Origin: Humibacillus xanthopallidus
GTDB taxonomy: Bacteria > Actinomycetota > Actinomycetes > Actinomycetales > Dermatophilaceae
DNA length: 64,000 nucleotides
Direction: 5' to 3'
Assembly: GCF_006716675.1 (NCBI RefSeq)
Contig: NZ_VFPM01000001.1
Span: forward strand, 1,550,001 to 1,614,000
Shown here: positions 33,210-42,289 of the stretch, piece by piece
Layout of the letters: each line of letters begins with the position of its first letter
Position numbering within the stretch: the first letter of the stretch is position 1
Notes under the pieces: generated by a model
What the model was told of the DNA's origin: nothing
Seen by the model: only the letters and a program-made list of their open reading frames with translations
The model's database searches: none
Position numbers and translations under genes: made by a program

Positions 33210-33665
33210 TCACTGCTGGTAGGGAATGACATAGTTGAGGTAGCGCAGCGCCTTGAGCGTGTGGCCCGGCACGGAGTGGACGTCGCGATGGACGACGACA
33301 TCCCGGTAGCCGGGCTCATCGGCCGTGACCTGGAACTCCTCGACGTCGAGCCCGGTCTTCGCCGTGCCGTAGGACGGCCTCAGATCCTTGAAGACCATCA
33401 TCCTGATGGTGGCGACGCCGTTCAACCAGCCCTTCGCATACGAGAAGTCAGACCGACGGAGTTCCACCGGCAGGGCTTCTCCACGGGGCGCTGTTGGTGA
33501 AGGTGCCATGCAGCGTCCACTCGTCGACGAAGGTCCCCGGTGGATGAAACCGGCTGCGTGGAGGGCGCCGTCGCGGGTGGGGCGGTCGAAGTGGAGCTCG
33601 ATGCCGTCCGCGGGGTTCTCCAGGCTGGAGCCGGGCAAGTAGCAGCCGACCCAGCTCCCGGACAT
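33210..33665 (-). pseudogene. frame-disrupted secreted protein gene
   Basis: A frame from ATG at 33665 begins MSGSWVGCYLPGSSLENPADGIELHF, but the protein-like reading moves to another frame after GALHAAGFIH (GTFVDEWTLHGTFTNSAP), then to a third (VEKPCRWNSVGLTS), and returns to the first for SYAKGWLNGVATIRMMVFKDL and the end YLNYVIPYQQ. Three shifts that cancel are needed. Each lies near a short run of one base (GGGG, CCCC), so sequencing error is possible as well as decay. The intact reading would be a beta-rich extracellular protein. Its start may lie further upstream, overlapping the 3' end of the serine hydrolase gene. Not recognised. Confidence 0.5.
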
Positions 33666-33743
33666 GATGGGGCGCCGGGGCCCCTGTCTGCACGGTGGGC
33701 ACGGGGCTCCCGGCGTTCTGCGGCAGCGACCTGCTCGACGACG

Positions 33744-35039
33744 TCACGTGGACGTTGGGGTCGGCGTCGATGACGTGGTCTCCGCAGGCGTCGCCGACGA
33801 TCCGTAGAGCGTGGCGATGACCGCCTTGGCCACCACGACCGCGGCGTTCTCGCCCTTGATCGGAGACGCCGACAGGTTGACGCCGATGATGATGGTGTCG
33901 TCGGTGGCGAGGTTGTGGACCATGAAGCTCGAGTAGCCGGGGAGCTGACCGTCGTGGCCCAGGACACCCGGCGCGAACTGCGCGATGCCCAGGCCGTAGC
34001 CGACCCCGCTCGGCTGACCCGCGACGGTGGGCTTGATGCTGTCGATGCGCAGCTTCTGCGTCTCGGGCTTGAGCAGCCCGCCCGTGACGAGCGCCTTCGC
34101 ATAGACCGCGAGGTCGCGCGGGGTTGAGATGGCGCCGCCCGCGGTCCACGCCCACGACGGGCTCGCCTCTGTCTGGTCGATCGGCAGCAGCGTCCCGTCG
34201 GACACCTGCGGGAGGCGGTCGCTCGGCACGGCATACGAGTCGATCGTGTCGACGTTGGTGCCGAACTGGTAGCCGCGTGCGTGGGGCGTGGGGATCGACG
34301 CGTCGTCGGCGGCGGGCAGGGACGTGTTCTTCAAGCCGAGTGGCTCGAAGATCCTCTTCTCGAACGCCTCCGAGGCGCTCATTCCGGTGACCTTCTCGAT
34401 CACGGCGCCGAGGAGCACGGTGTTGGTGTTGCTGTACTCGAACTGCGTCCCCGGTTCGAAGTTGGCGGGGTGGCGCAGGGCGATCGCGAGCAGCTCGTCG
34501 GGTGTCCAGGCCTTCTGGGGGTCGTCATCGAGGGTCTTGTTGAAGCCGGGGTCGAACGTGTAGCTGTAGAGCCCACTCCTCATCTCCGACAGCTGGGCGA
34601 TCGTGATGTTCTCGCCGTTCGGGACATCGGGCCGGAAGTCGGAGATGGGGTCGTCGAGCGAGATCGACCCCTCCTCGACGAGCTGGAGGATGACGGTAGA
34701 GGTCATCGTCTTGGCGTTGCTGCCGATCCTCAGGTGGTCATCGAGCGACATCGGCACCGTGGCGCCGAGCTGCGCCGTGCCGAACGTCGCCGACCAGCTG
34801 CCCTTGCCGGGCGACTCGATCAGCACGACAGCACCCGGGATGGCGTTCTCCTTCATGATCTCGGGGATCTGCGTCTGCAACGTCGACGCGTAGTCAGGCG
34901 CTGCGGACGTGGACGCCGGGCCCGAGCCGGTGGGCGCCGGCTGGGTCGCCGGGGTGACGCCGCCCCCGCACCCCGCCAGGGACATCGTGGCGGCGACCAG
35001 TGGCACCGCGATCACCGGCACTCTCGAAGGACGTCTCAT
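33744..35039 (-). CDS. serine hydrolase lipoprotein, class C beta-lactamase/DD-carboxypeptidase fold
   Basis: 431 residues. A signal peptide ends in a lipobox, LAGC (Cys24). The active-site SxxK is S107-N-A-K110 within RIGSNAKTM. The second motif YxN is Y202-S-N204 in EYSNTNT. GHDGQLPG occupies the place of the KTG/HxG motif. All beta-lactamase-fold catalytic elements are present. It is likely a D-alanyl-D-alanine carboxypeptidase or esterase rather than a true beta-lactamase. A Thr/Pro-rich tail ends the protein (TTSSTPTPTST). It overlaps the upstream dacB stop by 4 bases. Confidence 0.88.
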   Translation of the reverse strand: MRRPSRVPVIAVPLVAATMSLAGCGGGVTPATQPAPTGSGPASTSAAPDYASTLQTQIPEIMKENAIPGAVVLIESPGKGSWSATFGTAQLGATVPMSLDDHLRIGSNAKTMTSTVILQLVEEGSISLDDPISDFRPDVPNGENITIAQLSEMRSGLYSYTFDPGFNKTLDDDPQKAWTPDELLAIALRHPANFEPGTQFEYSNTNTVLLGAVIEKVTGMSASEAFEKRIFEPLGLKNTSLPAADDASIPTPHARGYQFGTNVDTIDSYAVPSDRLPQVSDGTLLPIDQTEASPSWAWTAGGAISTPRDLAVYAKALVTGGLLKPETQKLRIDSIKPTVAGQPSGVGYGLGIAQFAPGVLGHDGQLPGYSSFMVHNLATDDTIIIGVNLSASPIKGENAAVVVAKAVIATLYGSSATPAETTSSTPTPTST

Positions 35040-36634
35040 GATCTACCCTTTGCGCCACGAGGGCCCCAGATGGCGGCAGCGACCCGGCCGAGGTCGGTGT
35101 TGACCTGCAGGACGTCGTCGATGGACGAGGCCGGCACGTAGTTGACGACCAGCGAGAACGCCAGCAGCTGGCCGTTGCTCGTGTCGATGTAGCCGGCCAG
35201 GGCCTTGCTCGGCATGAGGAGCCGGTTGTTGAGGAGGTCACCGGCGGCGAGGGTGCCGGTCTTGGCCTGGACGTGTCCGGCGGCGGGGCTGTCGGGCACG
35301 ACCATGGCGAGCGAGCCGTCCCGGCCGAGGACCGGCAGGCTGGCCCGGAACCGCGCGAAGTCCGGTCGGGTCTGGAAGTAGCGGAGCAGGGCGACGGTGG
35401 CCGTCGGGGTCACCACGTCGCCGAGCGAGCCACCCTGTCCGTCGTTGAGCACCACCTGCTCGACGGGCACGCGCGCCACGTCGCGCAGGAAGTCGCGCTC
35501 GACCTCAAGCCCGTCGAGGCAGTCGGTCGAACCCGCACGGACGGCGAGGAGGCAGACGGTCAGGTTGGCCCCGAGGTTGTGGCTGACTTTGAGGATGAGC
35601 TTGACGTACTCCGAGAACACCGGCGAGACGTAGGCTGCGACCCGGTTGCCGGCGGCATACGACGACTTCGGCGGCAGCGCACCCGAGGGGTTGGCGCCCG
35701 AGGCGCTCACGTCGACCGTGACGCCCGCCAGGCGCAGCGCGTCGATGAACGCGGAGCGGGCGAAGGCCGCCGGGTCCTCGACCTGCTGGACGTGCAGCAG
35801 GGGCGGCGTGATCCCCATCGGCACCTGACCCGTCAGCTCGATGCGCCCCGGAGCCACGACCCTTGAGGTCACCTGAGCCGGCTGCCCTGCCTCGACGGTG
35901 CGGACGGTGGAGGTCACGGTGTAGGCCGACGTGTGGGGCCGGTAGTCCAGCTTCGCCGGCTGGCCCACGGCTGTGGGAGTCGACACCATGTCGATGAGGT
36001 TGTCGTTGATGACGATCGGGGTCGCGGGCGCCTCGGCGTTCTGCTCGCGGTCGAGCTGGAAGAGCCGGTCGTCGATGATGACGTCGCCGGACACTCGCGT
36101 GACGCCGGAGGCCTTGACCTGGCTCGCCAGCTGGTTGAGCCCGCCGAGTGGGTCCTCGGGGATCAGGGTGGCGCCCGGGATGCCGTTGGCGTCGTTGTGG
36201 TCGAGGTTGGCGAAGCTCACCGAGCCGTCGGCCTTCGTGCGGCCCCCCATGGTGAGGTCACCCGAGGCGACGAGGACGAGGTCGCCGGCCAACGTGCCGT
36301 TCGTCATCGCGCCCTGCCGATAGACCGGCGTCGTGAAGCGGTGGTCGGGGCCGAAGGTGTGCCAGGCCGCGCCCAAGCTGTAGAGCTTGGCCGTCGAGGC
36401 CGGCACGAAGAACTGCCGCTCGTTGAGCTGCATCTCGTTGCGGCCGGTCTTGAGGTTGTAGGTCAGCAGACCCCACCGGGAGCTGGAGTAGCGCGCGGAG
36501 TCCATGACCTGCGTGACGTCGTTCGGGAGCCCCTGCCCGGCCGCGGGTGACCCCCCTGGGCTGCAGGCGGCCACGGCCAGGATCAGGGCGCCGGCGACGG
36601 CGGCCACCAGCGCGGTGCGGATCGGTCGAGCCAT
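35036..36634 (-). CDS. dacB: D-alanyl-D-alanine carboxypeptidase/endopeptidase, PBP4 family
   Basis: 532 residues. A signal ending AVAAC gives a lipid-anchored Cys24. The catalytic SxxK is S80-T-A-K83 (PASTAKLYS). SHNLGANLTV supplies the SxN motif and QAKTGTLAAGD the KTG motif. The ~250 residues between SxxK and SxN are the large PBP4-family insertion. The enzyme trims or cleaves peptidoglycan cross-links. AGGAG lies 6 bases before the ATG at 36634, and the stop overlaps the serine-hydrolase start as ATGA, so the two are co-expressed. Confidence 0.9.
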   Translation of the reverse strand: MARPIRTALVAAVAGALILAVAACSPGGSPAAGQGLPNDVTQVMDSARYSSSRWGLLTYNLKTGRNEMQLNERQFFVPASTAKLYSLGAAWHTFGPDHRFTTPVYRQGAMTNGTLAGDLVLVASGDLTMGGRTKADGSVSFANLDHNDANGIPGATLIPEDPLGGLNQLASQVKASGVTRVSGDVIIDDRLFQLDREQNAEAPATPIVINDNLIDMVSTPTAVGQPAKLDYRPHTSAYTVTSTVRTVEAGQPAQVTSRVVAPGRIELTGQVPMGITPPLLHVQQVEDPAAFARSAFIDALRLAGVTVDVSASGANPSGALPPKSSYAAGNRVAAYVSPVFSEYVKLILKVSHNLGANLTVCLLAVRAGSTDCLDGLEVERDFLRDVARVPVEQVVLNDGQGGSLGDVVTPTATVALLRYFQTRPDFARFRASLPVLGRDGSLAMVVPDSPAAGHVQAKTGTLAAGDLLNNRLLMPSKALAGYIDTSNGQLLAFSLVVNYVPASSIDDVLQVNTDLGRVAAAIWGPRGAKGRS

Positions 36635-36724
36635 GATTCTCCTCGAGGTGACTGCGATGGGACGGAGTCGGGGGTCGTGCTGCGGCACGGCCCGCCGACT
36701 CCGGGAGCGGATGGGTGGTGTCGG

Positions 36725-39502
36725 TCAGGGGACGCCGGGCGGGGATGCAGGCGCCATCGGGATCGTGGCGTCGGTCTGCCCCTTCCACTGGCACAGGATC
36801 GTGTAGTTGTGCGGCAGGGAGGGGATGAACTGCGTCTTCGACATCCCGAGGCCTCCCTGGTCCGGGTCGCCGTCGACCTGCACGGGGTCGAACATCCGCT
36901 CCATGACCTCCGCGGGCGGGTATGCGTGTCCGCTCCACTGCGGGCTGTTGGGCTCCTTCAGCCCCATGACGTAGACCTGCGACGTCGGCCAGAGCGTCCA
37001 CGCCTGCGTCCGGGGGTCGGGCTGGCGGAGGCTGACGCGGGCGTCGAGGGTCGAGCCGTCGAGAGGGAGGTACCTGCCTCGACGCAGGACGGCGACCGCG
37101 TCCTCGGGGGCGTCGTTGAAGGTGTAGAAGGCGCCGCAGTAGTAGTAGTTGGTGAAGTCGTCGGGGTTCGTCGTGGGGTAGTAGGTCTCGCCGAGGTCGT
37201 AGGCGGCGTAGGCTAGGGGGCTGGCCTGGGTCCAGACCGCGCGGTCGTTGGCGCGCTTGAGAGCGGCCGTCGCGAGCTTCGACCAGCGCTCGTCGCTGGC
37301 CCCGCAGACCCCCTCCGGCCTGGCGGTCGTGAAGCACCAGTTGCCGACGCGCTGCAGCTTGGACCAGTCGGCCACGACGAGGTCGCCCATGATGGTGAGG
37401 TTGGCTATGGCGGCGTCCGTCCTGCGTCCGATGTGCTCGGCGATCTCGTCACGCTTCAGCGAGAACGTGTCGTAGGCCGGCGGCCCGTCCTTGCTGTGCG
37501 CGGCTCCCCACGCGCTGGCCTCGATGAGTCCGGCGGTGGCGTGCAGGGCGTGGGCCAGCTTCTCGGCGACGTTGGCCGACACCGAGAACGCCTTGACGAG
37601 CGCTCCGGGGCCGAGTGCGGCCGTGATGCCGACCAGGGCCTTGAACAACCCCTCCCAGTCGAACTCCGCCTCCTTCTGCTCCTTCGCGTCCGAGTAGATC
37701 TCGTCGACGATGGCGTTGATGCGGTTCTGGTAGTCGCCCTTCACCGCATCGAGTGGCAGCGCGAGGCTGTCGAGGTTGGAGCGCACGTGTCCGACGAGGA
37801 CCATCTCGTCGTGCAGCTGCTTCTGGGTCTGTCGGAACTCCTCCGTCGTGAACCTCAGACGAGGCGACGGCGCGGGAGGCGGCACGGAGGCCACCGCCGC
37901 TGCCAGCGCGGTCATGGCGGACCCGTCCCGCGCCGCCCCCGACTTGAGCGAGACGTCCGACCAGTACTGCCGCCGCGGGTCGGCGCTGAGCGAGTGGTTG
38001 GTGTCCTGCACCTCCTGACGACCCCGCAGGTAGGCGATGACGTTGCCGTTGAGCGCGGGCCAGGTGCCGGTCGGTGTCGACCAGGCGACGGTAGCGAGGT
38101 CGTCCTCGACGGGGAGCTCGGCAGAGCCGTTGACGGGGCGGAAGAGCGAGTGCTGGTCGCGGCGCAACACCGCGCGCAGCCGGGCGTTCGGGCCGGCAGC
38201 TTCGGAGCCCGCTCCCTCCATAGCTGCGCCGAGCGTCGGGTCGGCCCACCCGACGAGGGTGTAGTCCTGACCCGCGACCCCCACGGTCCGGTTGAAGGTG
38301 TCACGGCTCCCGCCCACGGTGGCGACAGCCTCGCTGAGCTGCCTCATGGTCTGCTGGGTCACGCCGTGGCTCATCACGATGTTGCGGTAGGCGGGACTGC
38401 GGTAGGACGTCAGCACGGCGAGGTTCCCCGTGCTCGAGGCCAGGCTGCGCAGGTAGACGGTCATCTGCCGGGCCTGGTCGTCCATGCCGGTGTCGAGTGA
38501 GTGGCCGTTGCCGCCGGTGCTGAAGGACCTCGCATCGATCACCTTCAAGGTGAGCTTGTCGTAGACCCGCACCATGAAGCCGGCGCCACCGTTGGTCTGG
38601 ACGGTCTGGAGGTCCTCCGCTCCCGGGCCCCGAGGGCTGCCCACGGTGATGCCGACTCGGCAGTCCGTCGCGGCCACGTTGCAGGTCTCGATGCTGCGGG
38701 TGTCGATGGTGGGCCGCTCGTTCGAGACGTAGCGGTAGTTGAGGAACTGGTCGTAGACGAGCAGGCCCGACATCCGCCCCCCGTGGCTGATGCTGCTCCA
38801 CTTGTACTGCGGCGTGAACTGGCGGCCGTTGACCTTGACCACCGCCGAGAAGCCGCCGGTCGCGCCCGGACGTTGCGCCGCAGCCGGGGAAAGCGTGAGA
38901 CCCATGGCCTTGAGCACCGGGGTGACCGCCGATGCCGACGGGTCGAAGCCCACCCACCCGGGAGTGTCGTGGCTCGTGACGATGACGAGCGAGGGCACCG
39001 GGTCGTTCTGCAGGGCGGTGAGGTCCTTGTCGAGTGCCCCCGCTCGCCCCTTCGTCGACGTCGAGTCGATCTCTATACCGCCGTCAGTGTAGGTGCGGTT
39101 CCAGCGCAGCTTGAGGTTCTGCTGCGACAGCACCACGACCTGCCACCGGGCCTGGCGGTAGCTCGGCCTGGAGTTGTCCACCCCCGTGTAGGGCGCCTTG
39201 TAGTACGTGCCGCCGACCCGGACGCCGGGGGTGCCGCTGCCCAGCACGTCGGGGATCATCGTGTCGACGACCACGCCGGGAGCCCGCACCGCGGCGGGGT
39301 CCTTCAGGTCGGACCAGGGGATCGGGGTGCTGGCGCCTCGCACGGGATCCGCTTGGACGGTCGCCTGGGAGGTCGTCGCCGTCGTGAGCGCTGTGGCCAG
39401 GGCCACCGACAGGGCGGCCACGACGGAGACGAAGCGCGGACGCCGGGCGGCGTGCAGGACGACGGGCCTCGCCTCGGCCGGCGACGACAGTTCGTGGGAC
39501 AC
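36725..39502 (-). CDS. large secreted protein with ILEI-like segments
   Basis: 925 residues from GTG at 39502, chosen because AGGAG lies 6-10 bases before it; an ATG at 39526 is the alternative. A signal peptide is in FVSVVAALSVALATALTTATTSQA. Two segments, WQVVVLSQQNLKLRWNRTY with VPSLVIVTSHDTPGW, and FMVRVYDKLTLKVIDARSF with TGNLAVLTSYRSPAY, look like ILEI/FAM3-type domains (function in secreted lectin-like proteins). The C-terminal ~450 residues are helical then beta-rich, with Cys pairs (NWCFTTARPEGVCG, NYYYCGAFYTF) suggesting disulfides. No catalytic motif is seen. It sits upstream of dacB on the same strand, so it may be part of the envelope cluster. Confidence 0.7.
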   Translation of the reverse strand: MSHELSSPAEARPVVLHAARRPRFVSVVAALSVALATALTTATTSQATVQADPVRGASTPIPWSDLKDPAAVRAPGVVVDTMIPDVLGSGTPGVRVGGTYYKAPYTGVDNSRPSYRQARWQVVVLSQQNLKLRWNRTYTDGGIEIDSTSTKGRAGALDKDLTALQNDPVPSLVIVTSHDTPGWVGFDPSASAVTPVLKAMGLTLSPAAAQRPGATGGFSAVVKVNGRQFTPQYKWSSISHGGRMSGLLVYDQFLNYRYVSNERPTIDTRSIETCNVAATDCRVGITVGSPRGPGAEDLQTVQTNGGAGFMVRVYDKLTLKVIDARSFSTGGNGHSLDTGMDDQARQMTVYLRSLASSTGNLAVLTSYRSPAYRNIVMSHGVTQQTMRQLSEAVATVGGSRDTFNRTVGVAGQDYTLVGWADPTLGAAMEGAGSEAAGPNARLRAVLRRDQHSLFRPVNGSAELPVEDDLATVAWSTPTGTWPALNGNVIAYLRGRQEVQDTNHSLSADPRRQYWSDVSLKSGAARDGSAMTALAAAVASVPPPAPSPRLRFTTEEFRQTQKQLHDEMVLVGHVRSNLDSLALPLDAVKGDYQNRINAIVDEIYSDAKEQKEAEFDWEGLFKALVGITAALGPGALVKAFSVSANVAEKLAHALHATAGLIEASAWGAAHSKDGPPAYDTFSLKRDEIAEHIGRRTDAAIANLTIMGDLVVADWSKLQRVGNWCFTTARPEGVCGASDERWSKLATAALKRANDRAVWTQASPLAYAAYDLGETYYPTTNPDDFTNYYYCGAFYTFNDAPEDAVAVLRRGRYLPLDGSTLDARVSLRQPDPRTQAWTLWPTSQVYVMGLKEPNSPQWSGHAYPPAEVMERMFDPVQVDGDPDQGGLGMSKTQFIPSLPHNYTILCQWKGQTDATIPMAPASPPGVP

Positions 39503-39661
39503 GAATACTCCTAGGGCTGACGACATGCCTTTTCCTCAACCCTTTGATCCTGTGCTGCGGACTCACGCCGACCTATGGGGCTAACCCCCCAATATCCGGG
39601 ATTCCTGCACACGCCCACCCTCATTCCCGCCGTAAACGCATGAGCCTGACAAAGTAATTGC

Positions 39662-41449
39662 GTGACGAACAATGGGGGCTGGCAACGCGCCAGGCGTCAG
39701 CCACAGCAGTCCTTGGTGGTCCTGGGCCTGACCATCGGCATCCTCGTCATGTCCCAGGTGTGCGTGCTCGTCGCGGCCGACGGGGAGAACTGGATCCCGT
39801 TCACCCTGCCGGCACTCGCCTCCGTCTACGCGGGGGCGGGGCTCGTGGCCTGGCACCGGCGTCCCCGGAACGGGATGGGCCTCCTGCTGGTCATGGGCGC
39901 GCTGGCAAACATCCTGGTCGGCTTCGGCAACAGCGAGATCCGTCCCCTGCAGGTGGTGGGGGCAGTGTTCTCGACGGTGCCTCTCGCCCTGATCATCCAC
40001 CTGCTCCTCGCCTTCCCCTCGGGCCGGCTCCACGGTGCGGCGTCTCGCGTCATCGTGCTCGGCGCCTACGTCAACAGCGTGTTCCTGCAGGCCCCGTCCT
40101 ACCTGCTGGCCGGACCTCCCGACGGCCTGCTCGACGGACCGGGGCGCCCTGACGTCATCGCCGCCGCCCGGCTGGCACAACGACTCCTCGGTCTCGTCGT
40201 GGAGATCGCCGCAGCCGTCATCCTCAGCCAGCGCCTCCTGGCGATCACCCCGCGACAGCGGCGCGTCTTCGCGCCCCTGGCTCTCTACGGGGTCGTGACG
40301 GTCTTCACGATCCCCCTCAGCCGCTACATCGTCGATGCACTGGCCCTGGACCCGGTCACCGTCTTCCTCGTGCAGCTGGTCGCGCTCGCCGGCATCCCAG
40401 TGGCCTTCGCCGTCTGCGTACTGCGTGGCGGGTTCGAACCGACCTACGAGGTCGACGACCTCGCGCTGTGGCTGGGGTCCGACGCCCCGGGGTCCGGTCG
40501 CCCCCGCATGGCACGCGCCCTCGCGGCAACCCTCGGCGACCCCACCCTGCGAGTGACGTTCGACGAGGCCCCCTTGTCGGCCCCCGGGTCCGCCAACGAG
40601 TCCGCCAACGAGTCCGACGCCGAGTCCGCCGCCGACCCCGCCGCCGAGCCCGCCCCCGAGGACGGCGTCGTCCAGGTCGACCTCGACGGCCGGCGCGTCG
40701 CCCAGATCACCTACGACCCGGCGCTCATCACCGACCGGCGGCAGGTCGATGCCGCCGCGCGAGTCCTCGCGATCGCCCTCGACCGGGAGCGCTTGACCGA
40801 CGAGCTCCAGGTCCGCGGCGACGAGCTGCGGCAGTCACGGGTCCGGCTGCTCGAGGCACAGGACCGCGAGCGCCGCCGCATCGTGCGCGACCTTCACGAC
40901 GGCCTCCAGTCCCAGCTGGTGCTGCTGTCGTGGCGTGCGGCCCGACTCGCGAAGTCCGTCCTCGACGGCGAGGCGGCGGTCGAAGCCCGCGGCCTGCACG
41001 ACGACCTCGACCAGGTGAGTGGCGAGGTGCGGCGGTTGATCCACGGGTTGATGCCTGCGCTGTTGACGGAGCAGGGGCTCTTTGCAGCCGTCGAGGACCT
41101 GAGCGAGGCTCTCCCCGTGCGCGGTCGCGTCGTGCGACGAGGGTCCGACCAAGGACTGCCTGGAGCGGTCGAGACCACCCTCTACTTCGTCGTCGCCGAG
41201 TCCCTCACCAATGTGGTCAAGCACGCCCAGGCGCAGTCCGTCGACATCATGCTCGAACGGCACGACGACAGGGTGAAGATCAGCGTGGCGGACGACGGCG
41301 TCGGCGGCGCCACGCCCGACGTGGTCACCCGCGGGACCGGCCTTCGGGGCCTGATCGACCGGGTCGACGCCCTCGGCGGCACGCTGTCGCTCGCCAGCCC
41401 CGAACGCGGGGGGACCAAGGTCCTGGTGGAGATCCCGTGCGCGCCGTGA
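39662..41449 (+). CDS. NarL-type sensor histidine kinase
   Basis: 595 residues from GTG at 39662. Six or so N-terminal membrane helices (residues ~15-255) contain no recognised sensor domain. A ~60-residue acidic linker with NESANESDAES repeats and a PAS-like or GAF-less stretch leads to the kinase core: dimerisation/H-box RRIVRDLHDGLQSQL with phosphorylatable H412, N-box AESLTNVVKHAQA, and G-boxes DDGVGG and GTGLRGLIDRV. This is the HisKA_3/HATPase arrangement of NarX/LiaS-like kinases. It overlaps the response regulator by 13 bases, so the two form one operon. The signal is unknown. Confidence 0.9.
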   Translation: MTNNGGWQRARRQPQQSLVVLGLTIGILVMSQVCVLVAADGENWIPFTLPALASVYAGAGLVAWHRRPRNGMGLLLVMGALANILVGFGNSEIRPLQVVGAVFSTVPLALIIHLLLAFPSGRLHGAASRVIVLGAYVNSVFLQAPSYLLAGPPDGLLDGPGRPDVIAAARLAQRLLGLVVEIAAAVILSQRLLAITPRQRRVFAPLALYGVVTVFTIPLSRYIVDALALDPVTVFLVQLVALAGIPVAFAVCVLRGGFEPTYEVDDLALWLGSDAPGSGRPRMARALAATLGDPTLRVTFDEAPLSAPGSANESANESDAESAADPAAEPAPEDGVVQVDLDGRRVAQITYDPALITDRRQVDAAARVLAIALDRERLTDELQVRGDELRQSRVRLLEAQDRERRRIVRDLHDGLQSQLVLLSWRAARLAKSVLDGEAAVEARGLHDDLDQVSGEVRRLIHGLMPALLTEQGLFAAVEDLSEALPVRGRVVRRGSDQGLPGAVETTLYFVVAESLTNVVKHAQAQSVDIMLERHDDRVKISVADDGVGGATPDVVTRGTGLRGLIDRVDALGGTLSLASPERGGTKVLVEIPCAP

Positions 41450-42084
41450 TCGCCGAGGACCAGGCACTGCTGCGCCACGGCCTCACCTTGACGCTGACCT
41501 CGGCCGGCTTCGAGGTGGCTGCGACGGTTGGCGACGGTGCAGCGCTCATCCGGGCCGTCGACACGCACCTGCCCGACCTCGTGGTCACCGACATCCGCAT
41601 GCCGCCGAGCTTCACCGACGAAGGTCTCGAGGCGGCGCTGGCGATCCGGCGCGCCCACCCGAGCACCGCCATCCTCGTCCTGTCGCAGTTCGTCCAGACG
41701 AAGTACGCGTTGGAGCTGATCAACCAGCGACGCGGGGGCGTGGGCTACCTCCTCAAGCAGCGCTTCGCCGACATCGACCGGTTCGAAGCCGACCTGCACC
41801 GCATCTGTGCCGGCGAGGTGGTCCTGGACCCCGAGGTGGTGGACCGCCTGATGAAGCCCGGCTCGGCACGCAGGCGCGCCCTGGACCGTCTCACTGACCG
41901 GCAACGGGAGGTGCTCGGACTCATGGCCGCAGGACGGAGCAATGCCTCGATCGCCCGTGAGCTGTTCATCTCGGAGAAGGCCGTCATCAACCACATCACC
42001 CGGATCTACACCGTGCTCGAACTGGCCCCCAACACCGACGAGCACCGCCGCGTCATCGCCGTCGTCGAATACCTCTCCGGATAG
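41437..42084 (+). CDS. NarL/LuxR-type response regulator
   Basis: 215 residues from GTG at 41437. A receiver domain begins MRAVIAEDQALLRHGLTLTL, with E-D acidic pair near residue 8 and phosphoacceptor D52 in VVTDIRMPPS. The C-terminal LuxR helix-turn-helix is LTDRQREVLGLMAAGRSNASIARELFISEKAVINHITRIYTVL. It is translationally coupled to the histidine kinase by an overlap. The tandem 65-bp hairpin array begins 16 bases after its stop. Confidence 0.92.
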   Translation: MRAVIAEDQALLRHGLTLTLTSAGFEVAATVGDGAALIRAVDTHLPDLVVTDIRMPPSFTDEGLEAALAIRRAHPSTAILVLSQFVQTKYALELINQRRGGVGYLLKQRFADIDRFEADLHRICAGEVVLDPEVVDRLMKPGSARRRALDRLTDRQREVLGLMAAGRSNASIARELFISEKAVINHITRIYTVLELAPNTDEHRRVIAVVEYLSG

Positions 42085-42099
42085 CCGTACGCCGGTAGA

Positions 42100-42273
42100 G
42101 AAGTGAGCACTCGACCAGACCCTTCCCGTCGAGTGCCCAATTTCCGACCCCGTATGCCGGCCGAGAAGTGAGCACTCGACCAGACCCTTCCCGTCGAGTG
42201 CCCAATTTCCGACCCCGTATGCGCGTCGAGAAGTGAGCACTCGACCAGTCCTTTCGCGTCGAGTGCTCACTTC
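42100..42273. repeat. 65-bp tandem hairpin array, GTCGAGTGCCCA family
   Basis: Copies of GAAGTGAGCACTCGAC start at 42100, 42165 and 42230, an exact 65-bp period. Each is followed after a 12-nt loop by GTCGAGTGCCCAATTTC or, in the last copy, GTCGAGTGCTCACTTC, so each unit folds as a hairpin. The last hairpin is perfect over 16 bp (42230-42245 with 42258-42273). Inter-unit sequence carries CGTATGC. It fills the gap between the two-component operon and the convergent amidase gene. Confidence 0.92.
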
Positions 42274-42289
42274 CTGACCATCGGTGGCG

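Noticed and set aside
42100..42273. CRISPR array
   Set aside because: The unit is constant over its whole 65 bp with no unique spacers, the arms form hairpins and there are no cas genes.
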